Assembly (NCBI GenBank): GCA_965249815.1
Contig: CBDFMV010000002.1
Coordinates: 310,001 to 374,000, forward strand
Direction: 5' to 3'
Origin: JAJAZB01 sp965249815
GTDB lineage: Bacteria; Bacteroidota; Bacteroidia; Cytophagales; Spirosomataceae
Length of the DNA: 64,000 nt
A program made the position numbers and the translations under genes. The notes beneath the pieces are model-generated. The model was given only the letters and a program-made list of their open reading frames with translations. It was not told where the DNA came from and did no database searches. This document shows positions 57,654 through 64,000 of the stretch, piece after piece. Position 1 is the first letter of the stretch. Every line of letters begins with the position of its first letter.

Positions 57654-60389
57654 ATGTTTCCTGCCTTCACCACGGCGAAGACCGTCGTTGTTATTTTTGC
57701 CGTCCTGCTGATTGGTACCTCGTGGATAAGCCTGGGGGGATTTGCTCCCGGCCCCGGCGGTCCGAAACTGGATAAGCTCAACTTGCTACCCGGCTTTCGG
57801 GCCGAGCACCTGTACAGTCCTTCCGAAAACGGGCGGGGTTCGTGGGTAGCCATGGCCTTCGACGACCGGGGCCGGATGATCACCTCCGACCAGTACGGCT
57901 TTTTGTACCGCCTGGAACTTCCGCCCGTGGGGTCAGACACGTCCGCCCGCCCGCGCATCGAAAAGCTCAACCTCCCGGCTCCTGATTCCGCCAAACTGGT
58001 TGCCAGCGGCAAAGGACCCGATTCCACGGTTGCCCGAATCGGTCTGGGCTACGCGCAGGGCTTGCTCTGGGCCTTCAACAGCCTCTACGTGATGGTCAAT
58101 CACAAAAGCGACTCCAGCCTGACCAAAGGCAGTGGTTTGTACCGCTTGCAGGACACCGACGGGGATGATCAGTTCGACAAAGTGACCCTGCTGAAGGCCC
58201 TTCAGGGCGAGGGCGAACACGGTCCGCACAGCATCGTGCTCTCGCCGGACGGCCAGTCGCTCTACGTCATGTCCGGCAATTTTACCGACATCCCGAAACT
58301 CGACGCTTACCGCCTGCCGCCGGTCTGGGGCGAAGACAACCTGTTTCCGGCCATCAAGGACCCCCGAGGGCACGCCATCGACCGGATGGCCCCCGGAGGG
58401 TGGATCGCGAAGCTCGACCCCGAGGGCAAGCGGTGGGAACTCATGGGCGCGGGCTTCCGCAACACCTTCGATTTTGCCTTCAACGACGCCGGTGACCTGT
58501 TTTGCTACGATTCTGACATGGAATGGGATTTCGGCCTGCCCTGGTACAAACCCACCCGCATCTGCCACATCACCAGCGGGGCCGATTTTGGCTGGCGCAC
58601 CTCGGCCAGCAACTGGTCGCCCAGCTTTGCCGACTGCCTGCCCGCCGTGCTCAACATGGGGCAAGGCTCGCCCACGGGCGTTTTTGCCGGCCGAAACGCG
58701 CGGTTTCCCCGGAAGTACCAAAAGGCCCTGTTTGCCTTCGACTGGAGTTTCGGCATCATGTACGCCGTTCATTTGCAACCCGAGGGTGCCACGTACCGCG
58801 CCACCACCGAACCCTTCGTCTCGGGTTCGCCTCTGCCGCTGACCGACGGCCTGATCGGCCCCGATGGCGCCCTGTATTTTCTGACGGGGGGCCGCAAGCT
58901 CGAATCGGACCTGTACCGGGTCACGTACACGGGCACCGAGTCGGTTTCGCCGGCTTCGGAAGCGCCCACACTGACAACCGAACACCAACTCCGCACCCAA
59001 CTGGAGCAGTACCACGCCGGGCCAATGGCGGGGGCCGTTGAGGCGGCCTGGCCGCACCTGGCGCACCCGGATCGCTTCGTACGCTACGCCGCCCGCGTCG
59101 CGATCGAACACCAGCCGGTGGGCGAGTGGCAGCAACGGGCGTTGGCCGAAACCGACCCCGTCCGGCTGACGCACGCCCTGATCGCCCTGGCCCACCACGG
59201 CGACAAGGCCCTGAAAACCCCCATGCTCGACGCGCTGCTGGCCGTCAACCTCAATGCCCTCACCGAGTGGCAGCAGGCCGACGTGTTGCGGGCCATTGAA
59301 TTGGTTTTCACCCGGATGGGCCTGCCCACGGGGGCCGACAAAGCCAAAGCCATTGCCCGGCTCAACCCCCGTTACCCGGCCAAAACGGCCCTGCTCAACC
59401 GGGCGTACAGCAAGCTGCTCATCACGCTGGAGGCACCGGGCGTTATCGAGAAAACGCTGGCGTTGCTCGCCAAGCCGGCCGAAGACGGAACCGGCCCCAT
59501 CGGCGGCGAAACCGCGACGGCCTCGGCTGACCTGATTCTGCGGAATCCGCAGTACGGCCTCGACATTGCCCGGTTGCTCGAAAAAATGCCCCCGGCCCAG
59601 CAAACCTACTACGCCACCATGCTCAGCAGTCAGGCAACCGGCTGGACGCCCGCCCTTCGCGACCGGTATTTCCGGTGGTTTGCGCAGGCATTCCGGTACC
59701 AGGGCGGCAACAGCTACATCGGGTACATCGACAAAGCCCGCAAACTGGCCCTCTCGCACGTTCCGAAAGACCAGTTCAAAAGATACGACCAACTCTCGGG
59801 TGCCGCGCTGCTCACCGAAAAAGGCGCAGACCTCGCCAAAGCCTACACGCCCAAAGGTCCGGGCAAAAATTGGCTGATCAATAACGCCCTGGCGGTGCTC
59901 GACAGCGGGCTGGTGGACCGGAACCTCGACCGGGGCAAAAAAATCTACTCGGCCATTCTGTGCAGCCGCTGCCACACGATGAAGGGCGAAGGCGGCGACA
60001 TTGGCCCCGACCTTACCCAACTTGGCACCCGGTTCTCCAACCGCGACATCCTCGAAGCCATCATCAAGCCTGACAAAGTGGTTTCGGACCAGTACGCCTC
60101 CTCAATTTTTACGCTAAAAAACGGTCAGGCGGTGCTGGGTCGGCTCGTCAGCGAAGACCCCGCCACTTATTCCATCTCCCAGAACCCCTTCGCCCCCAAC
60201 CAGCTCCGGAAAATCGCCAAAAGCGACGTCGTTTCCCGGAAATACTCCACCGTGTCCATCATGCCCGCCAGCCTGATCAACAGCCTCAACGCCAACGAAC
60301 TGAAGGATTTTATTGCTTACCTGAAGTCGGGCGGAAATGGAACGGACAAGACGTTTAAAGCCGAAAAAATCACGCCGAAGGGAAAATAA
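57654..60389 (+). CDS. secreted sugar-dehydrogenase-like protein fused to cytochrome c
   Basis: 911 residues with a signal peptide or anchor (VVVIFAVLLIGTSWISLGGF). The N-terminal part is a membrane-bound dehydrogenase / PQQ-like beta-propeller (GRGSWVAMAFDDRGRMITSD, GEGEHGPHSIVLSPDGQSLY, FRNTFDFAFNDAGDLFCYDS). Helical HEAT-like repeats lie in the middle (about 430-740). The C-terminus is a cytochrome c domain with the heme site C770-S-R-C773-H774. The whole matches the TIGR02604 plus TIGR02603 fusion found in Bacteroidota and Planctomycetota. It may oxidise a carbohydrate and pass electrons to c-type heme. It is 2 bp from the DUF1080 gene. Confidence 0.8.
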   Translation: MFPAFTTAKTVVVIFAVLLIGTSWISLGGFAPGPGGPKLDKLNLLPGFRAEHLYSPSENGRGSWVAMAFDDRGRMITSDQYGFLYRLELPPVGSDTSARPRIEKLNLPAPDSAKLVASGKGPDSTVARIGLGYAQGLLWAFNSLYVMVNHKSDSSLTKGSGLYRLQDTDGDDQFDKVTLLKALQGEGEHGPHSIVLSPDGQSLYVMSGNFTDIPKLDAYRLPPVWGEDNLFPAIKDPRGHAIDRMAPGGWIAKLDPEGKRWELMGAGFRNTFDFAFNDAGDLFCYDSDMEWDFGLPWYKPTRICHITSGADFGWRTSASNWSPSFADCLPAVLNMGQGSPTGVFAGRNARFPRKYQKALFAFDWSFGIMYAVHLQPEGATYRATTEPFVSGSPLPLTDGLIGPDGALYFLTGGRKLESDLYRVTYTGTESVSPASEAPTLTTEHQLRTQLEQYHAGPMAGAVEAAWPHLAHPDRFVRYAARVAIEHQPVGEWQQRALAETDPVRLTHALIALAHHGDKALKTPMLDALLAVNLNALTEWQQADVLRAIELVFTRMGLPTGADKAKAIARLNPRYPAKTALLNRAYSKLLITLEAPGVIEKTLALLAKPAEDGTGPIGGETATASADLILRNPQYGLDIARLLEKMPPAQQTYYATMLSSQATGWTPALRDRYFRWFAQAFRYQGGNSYIGYIDKARKLALSHVPKDQFKRYDQLSGAALLTEKGADLAKAYTPKGPGKNWLINNALAVLDSGLVDRNLDRGKKIYSAILCSRCHTMKGEGGDIGPDLTQLGTRFSNRDILEAIIKPDKVVSDQYASSIFTLKNGQAVLGRLVSEDPATYSISQNPFAPNQLRKIAKSDVVSRKYSTVSIMPASLINSLNANELKDFIAYLKSGGNGTDKTFKAEKITPKGK

Positions 60390-60391
60390 AG

Positions 60392-61195
60392 TTGAACGCA
60401 ACCCCGCGCCGTACCGTGTCTACCTGTTCTTTTCGCTTTCCTCCGCTGCCCCTCGCGCTGGCGGTCGTTTTGACCCTCGCCGTTGGCACTCACGGGCTGG
60501 CTCAACGTAAAAAAACGGCCGGCTTCGTGCCGATTTTCGATGGCAAAACCCTGCGAAACTGGCAGGGTGATTCCACCTACTGGCGGGTCGAAAACGGCTG
60601 TCTGGTGGGCGAAATCACGCCCACGACGCTGCTGAAAGCCAACTCGTTCATCGTCTGGCAGGGCGGCGAACCGGGCGACTTTGAATTTAAAGGCGAATTC
60701 AACATCACGGAAAACGGCAATTCGGGCATCAATTACCGGAGCGAACGCCTCCCGGACGTGCCCTTCGCTCTGCGCGGCTACCAGGCCGACATCGACGGAA
60801 AACACCGCTACACCGGGCAGAATTACGAAGAACGCCGCCGCACGACCCTGGCTTACCGGGGGCAAAAAACGACGATTGGCCCCTACGCCGGGGAAGCCAC
60901 GCCGGAAGCCATCCGGGCCAGTGTGAAAAATAACGCCTGGACCGGCCTGACCGTGACGGGTTCGCTGGGTAGCGCGGATTCGTTGAGCGCTTTACTGAAA
61001 ACAGACGGGTGGAATACGTTTCACCTCGTCGTGAAGGGCAACCGCCTGCAACACTTCGTCAACGGCGTGCTGATGAGCGAGGTCATCGACAACGATCTGG
61101 TGAACCGTCGGATGAAGGGGCTCCTCGGCGTGCAGGTGCACGTGGGTCCGCCGATGAAGGTGCAATACCGAAACCTGATGCTCAAGGAGTTGTAA
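60392..61195 (+). CDS. DUF1080 protein (3-keto-glycoside hydrolase-like)
   Basis: 267 residues if the TTG at 60392 is used; the GTG at 60416 gives a cleaner signal peptide (FPPLPLALAVVLTLAVGTHG) and may be the true start. The body is the DUF1080 concanavalin-like domain (FVPIFDGKTLRNWQGDSTYW, GEFNITENGNSGINYRSERL, WNTFHLVVKGNRLQHFVNG). Characterised members hydrolyse 3-keto-glycosides. The neighbour upstream could supply the oxidation that makes a 3-keto sugar. Both appear to act in the periplasm. Confidence 0.8.
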   Translation: MNATPRRTVSTCSFRFPPLPLALAVVLTLAVGTHGLAQRKKTAGFVPIFDGKTLRNWQGDSTYWRVENGCLVGEITPTTLLKANSFIVWQGGEPGDFEFKGEFNITENGNSGINYRSERLPDVPFALRGYQADIDGKHRYTGQNYEERRRTTLAYRGQKTTIGPYAGEATPEAIRASVKNNAWTGLTVTGSLGSADSLSALLKTDGWNTFHLVVKGNRLQHFVNGVLMSEVIDNDLVNRRMKGLLGVQVHVGPPMKVQYRNLMLKEL

Positions 61196-61207
61196 AATTT
61201 TTAAAGC

Positions 61208-61283
61208 ATCCCCAATCCCCTAAAGGGGGCTTTCCTGCCTGGAAATTCTCGCTGCGAAAAGCCCCCTTTAGGGGATTGGGGGT
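61208..61283. repeat. CCCCAATCCCCTAAAGGGGG fold-back repeat
   Basis: The left arm CCCCAATCCCCTAAAGGGGG (from 61210) and the right arm CCCCCTTTAGGGGATTGGGG are complementary, with inner stems of their own. It is similar in style to 25983-26082. It fills the gap between the DUF1080 and DUF4432 genes. Confidence 0.65.
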
Positions 61284-61298
61284 AAAACCCAAAACCCT

Positions 61299-62360
61299 TT
61301 GCCCCCACCCCCCTGGCTCGGAAAACTCTCCAACCCAGCCCAACTTGGCGGCATCGAAACCGCCGTGCTCGACAACGGCCCCGGCCGGGGCACCCGCGTG
61401 GCCTGGGTCAACACGGGTACGGGCCTTCGCTACAAAATCGTGCTCGACCGGGGCATGGACCTTGCCGACGCGGCCTTCAACCAGCACGGCCTGGCCTGGC
61501 TGAGCCACGCGGGCGTGACGGCCCCGCAGCCGCTCTCCGACCGGAGCCTCGACTGGCTGCGCACCTTCGGCGGCGGGTTGCTCACCACCTGCGGCCTCAC
61601 CCATGTCGGCGGCCCTGAACGGGACGGTTTCGGCGAGCGGGGCCTGCACGGCCGCATCAGCAACACGCCCGCCGAAATCGAGAGTATCGTTCAGCCTGAC
61701 CCGGTGCGGGGCCTTCTCGACTTCAGCCTGACCGGGCGGATGCGGGAAACGACCGTCTTCGGCCCCAGCCTACAACTGAAGCGGACGATTTCGGGCACGC
61801 TCGGGCAACCGACGATTCGGATTCACGACGAGGTGCTCAACCTCGCCAACACCCCCGCTCCGCACATGCTGCTCTACCACTTCAACTTCGGCTGGCCGCT
61901 CGTAGACGTAGGCACCCAACTTCGGTGGCGGGGCAACTGGCAAGCGAAGGAGGGCGGAATGAACGGGGAGATTTTCCGGGAAGGTCGCGATTTTCGCACC
62001 TGTCCTGCCCCGCTCGAAGAACACCGGGGCACGGGCGAGGCCGTGGCCTTCATCGACGTTGCACCCGCCGCCAACGGCCGGTGTACGGCGGGATTACACA
62101 ATCCGAAGCTGGGAATCGCCGTGGCGCTGCGGTTTCAGAAAGCCCAACTGCCCTGGCTCATCAACTGGCAGCACTGGGGGCCGGGCGAGTACGTGACGGG
62201 CCTCGAACCGGCCACCCACCCGCCCATCGGGCAGGCCGCCGCGCGGGCAAACCAGACGTTGATTTTTCTCCAACCCGGCGAACGCCGTACGTACGACCTC
62301 GAACTGGCCGTGCTGCACCAGCCCGAATCCATCCAGGATTTTCTAAACCATACCTCATAA
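61299..62360 (+). CDS. DUF4432 (aldose-1-epimerase-like) protein
   Basis: 353 residues from a TTG at 61299, the only start that keeps the whole fold. The beta-rich galactose-mutarotase-like body includes VLDRGMDLADAAFNQHGLAW, GGGLLTTCGLTHVGGPERDG (His-containing) and GLHGRISNTPAEIESIVQPD. The middle holds HMLLYHFNFGWPLVDVG. DUF4432 proteins sit in sugar catabolic clusters, with unproven roles in epimerisation or isomerisation. It is followed by the cupin gene 18 bp later. Confidence 0.75.
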   Translation: MPPPPWLGKLSNPAQLGGIETAVLDNGPGRGTRVAWVNTGTGLRYKIVLDRGMDLADAAFNQHGLAWLSHAGVTAPQPLSDRSLDWLRTFGGGLLTTCGLTHVGGPERDGFGERGLHGRISNTPAEIESIVQPDPVRGLLDFSLTGRMRETTVFGPSLQLKRTISGTLGQPTIRIHDEVLNLANTPAPHMLLYHFNFGWPLVDVGTQLRWRGNWQAKEGGMNGEIFREGRDFRTCPAPLEEHRGTGEAVAFIDVAPAANGRCTAGLHNPKLGIAVALRFQKAQLPWLINWQHWGPGEYVTGLEPATHPPIGQAAARANQTLIFLQPGERRTYDLELAVLHQPESIQDFLNHTS

Positions 62361-62378
62361 ACCGATTCCCTTTTTTAC

Positions 62379-63605
62379 ATGGAAAAAACCTCCACCGCCG
62401 CCCTCGCTCAGCAGGCCCTCGACCAGGGCCGGGGCATTTTGCGGCTGGCTCCCACCTGGGTGCCCCGGTCGTTTTGCGTGCCGGGCCGCCGCATCAAGCT
62501 CCATCCCGACGATTACTACGTGCTCGGCGGCGCGCGCGGCGGCATCGACGAACGCTGGCTGGCTTCCACCACGCCCGCCAAAAACGGCCCGCTCACCGGC
62601 GAAAACGAGGGCCTGAGTCCGGTGGTGCTTACCGACGGCGGGCGGGAAATTCAGTTTTTGCTCAAAGACGCCATTGCTGAACTGAAAGGCGCGCTCCTCG
62701 GCGACCGCCTCTGGAACCAGTACGGGGCCTGGCCGATGTACTCCAAGTTTTTCGACAACATGGGGCCGCTGCCCCACCACCTCCACCACAACGACGAGCA
62801 GGCCGCCCTGACCGGGCAGTTGGGCAAGCCCGAGGCGTACTATTTCCCGCCCCAATTGAACAACCACGGCGGCGATTTCCCGTACACGTTTTTCGGCATC
62901 GCGCCCGGCACCACGAAAGAGCAAATCCGCGAGTGCCTGATGAATTTCACGAAGGGCGACAACAAAATCACCAACTACTCCGCCGCCTACCGCCTCGAAC
63001 CCGGCACGGGCTGGGACGTGCCGCCGGGCCTCCTCCACGCGCCGGGCAGTTTCTGCACCTACGAGCCGCAGAAAGCGTCGGACATTTTCGCCATGTACCA
63101 ATCGCTGGTCAACGAGGCCATCGTGCCCGAGGAACTGCTCTGGAACGGCACACCCAACGACCGCATCGGCGACTACGACCTGCTGATGGAAGCCATCGAC
63201 TGGGAGTTGAACACCGACCCGACCATGATGGCTAACCGCTACATGGTGCCGAAACCCGTACGCGACGTGGCCGAGATGGAAGCCGAAGGCTACGTTGAAA
63301 AGTGGGTCTGCTACAAATCCGACGCCTTCAGCGCCACCGAACTGACGGTCTTGCCGGGCAAAACCGTCACGATTAAAAACAGCGCCGCCTACGGCCTGAT
63401 CATGATGCAGGGCCGGGGCACGATGGGTACTTGGGAGGTGGAAACGCCCGCGTTGATTCGCTACGGGCAACTCACCAACGACGAATTCTTTGTCAGCGAA
63501 CGCGCCGCCACCGAGGGCGTCACCATCACCAACCACTCCACCACCGACCCGCTCGTGATGCTGAAGCACTTCGGGCCGGGGAATCCGGATTTGGTGCTGG
63601 AATAG
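62379..63605 (+). CDS. cupin protein, mannose-6-phosphate-isomerase-like
   Basis: 408 residues. The first metal-binding cupin segment is PLPHHLHHNDEQAALTGQLG (several His and Glu). The second cupin area is GWDVPPGLLHAPGSFCTYEP, and the C-terminal half has a third beta-rich area (FSATELTVLPGKTVTIKNSA). The layout recalls class I mannose-6-phosphate isomerases but does not match one by eye. It probably isomerises or binds a sugar in the same pathway as DUF4432 and the TIM-barrel protein that follows. No signal peptide is present. Confidence 0.6.
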   Translation: MEKTSTAALAQQALDQGRGILRLAPTWVPRSFCVPGRRIKLHPDDYYVLGGARGGIDERWLASTTPAKNGPLTGENEGLSPVVLTDGGREIQFLLKDAIAELKGALLGDRLWNQYGAWPMYSKFFDNMGPLPHHLHHNDEQAALTGQLGKPEAYYFPPQLNNHGGDFPYTFFGIAPGTTKEQIRECLMNFTKGDNKITNYSAAYRLEPGTGWDVPPGLLHAPGSFCTYEPQKASDIFAMYQSLVNEAIVPEELLWNGTPNDRIGDYDLLMEAIDWELNTDPTMMANRYMVPKPVRDVAEMEAEGYVEKWVCYKSDAFSATELTVLPGKTVTIKNSAAYGLIMMQGRGTMGTWEVETPALIRYGQLTNDEFFVSERAATEGVTITNHSTTDPLVMLKHFGPGNPDLVLE

Positions 63606-63617
63606 CCGCCGTCACGT

Positions 63618-63650
63618 AGCGTTGACAACTTTTTAAAAGTTGTCAACGCT
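63618..63650. terminator. perfect 16-bp-arm hairpin
   Basis: AGCGTTGACAACTTTT (63618-63633) and AAAAGTTGTCAACGCT (63635-63650) are exact complements around one base. It stands 13 bp after the cupin stop and about 49 bp before the next start, a good terminator or repeat candidate. Confidence 0.6.
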
Positions 63651-63698
63651 GGCAAAACAAACCGCAACGCATATTCTCTAAACTTAATTGATTGCCTC

Positions 63699-64000
63699 GT
63701 GAACGAGAACAATTTCCCCAAACTCCACAACGCCACCTGGCCGGGCCTCGTAGGCAAAGGCCCCGATTCCGAACCGCCGATTCCCTTCGACACCATGCTC
63801 GAAATGACCGCCGCCGCCGAGGTGGACGGCGTGAAGTTCGACGGCGTGGACCTGGGCCTGATGGACCCGCATTTCAACATCGACAGTTCGGACGATGACA
63901 TCAAACGCCTGGCCGACAAAATTGCGGGCTATAATCTGAAAGTGGGTTCACTGGTGGCGCCCATCTGGGGTGGCCCGGCGATGGGCAGCGCCGCCGAACG
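63699..64000 (+). CDS. sugar phosphate isomerase/epimerase-like TIM-barrel protein, N-terminal part
   Basis: Partial gene running off the right edge; 100 residues are visible from a GTG start at 63699 (MNENNFPKLHNATWPGLVGK). It has the N-terminal part of a xylose-isomerase-like TIM barrel (TMLEMTAAAEVDGVKFDGVD, IKRLADKIAGYNLKVGSLVA). Such proteins isomerise or epimerise sugars or polyols. It completes the run of dehydrogenase, DUF1080, DUF4432 and cupin genes, all in one direction. The start is uncertain because only the partial frame is seen. Confidence 0.65.
   Translation, partial: MNENNFPKLHNATWPGLVGKGPDSEPPIPFDTMLEMTAAAEVDGVKFDGVDLGLMDPHFNIDSSDDDIKRLADKIAGYNLKVGSLVAPIWGGPAMGSAAE

Noticed and set aside
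57933..60020. Long minus-strand frame opposite the dehydrogenase/cytochrome gene (695 codons)
   Set aside because: The plus-strand protein has a signal peptide, propeller and CxxCH heme site; the mirror frame has none of these.

Overview
The window is about 60% GC. Its gene content points to a Bacteroidota bacterium, most likely a Cytophagales/Spirosomaceae-type organism. Supporting signs are the GWxTD lipoprotein, a DUF3109 protein, the AAA+/VWA pair, many TTG/GTG starts, candidate -7 boxes of the form TAnnTTTG, and dense fold-back intergenic repeats. All functional names come from reading protein sequence; no database search was run.

Layout. 1-3.8 kb holds housekeeping genes: the 3' end of atpG, hemW, a GWxTD lipoprotein and rlmB. 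3.9-8.8 kb holds a compact signalling module: an ECF-type sigma factor, a membrane-anchored anti-sigma-like TPR protein, a convergent 972-residue TPR-CHAT peptidase, and an unlisted 59-residue lipoprotein upstream of the CHAT gene. The sigma gene and the lipoprotein gene share a 42-bp upstream element (34/42 identical, no gaps), which suggests a self-controlled regulon. 8.9-13.1 kb holds a TapB-like protein, MgtC, an AAA+ ATPase and an AT-rich Fic/Doc toxin-antitoxin pair.

13.2-32.1 kb is a sugar-acid catabolic island. On the minus strand are AraC regulator, a D-apionate-lactonase-like protein and xylA. On the plus strand are a ketopantoate-reductase-like enzyme, an UlaG-like MBL protein, a zinc alcohol dehydrogenase, an FAH hydrolase, a VOC protein, a DUF1537 kinase, an ApsD-like Gfo/Idh/MocA oxidoreductase, a ribose-type ABC transporter, a DUF5060 glycosidase and two tandem substrate-binding lipoproteins. 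I read it as an oxidative D-apiose/apionate-type route. It is unusual because no RuBisCO-like or other recognised decarboxylase is present and an FAH hydrolase is. A PIN toxin-antitoxin pair and an AT-rich orphan gene interrupt the transporter genes.

32.2-43.7 kb holds a VWA protein (the usual partner of the 10.4-kb ATPase), a frameshifted PIN module, thrA-thrB, an AT-rich zinc-ribbon protein, another PIN module, small secreted proteins, an MBL hydrolase, a YdeI-like protein, an alkyltransferase-like protein and DUF3109. 43.8-57.5 kb holds a LysM lytic transglycosylase, an O-methyltransferase, an M16 peptidase, a GT9 glycosyltransferase, a TPR protein, an MNT/HEPN pair, an epimerase, a TMEM175-like channel, a serine hydrolase and metG. 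57.6-64 kb holds a sugar-dehydrogenase/cytochrome c protein, DUF1080, DUF4432, a cupin and a truncated sugar isomerase/epimerase, which look like a glycoside (possibly 3-keto-glycoside) processing cluster.

Intergenic space is full of inverted repeats, several of which reach into coding regions. The clearest case is at 31.0-31.1 kb, where a decayed hairpin repeat encodes the signal peptide of the second substrate-binding lipoprotein. No intergenic stretch exceeds about 260 bases. No intact rRNA, tRNA, CRISPR array or transposase was seen.
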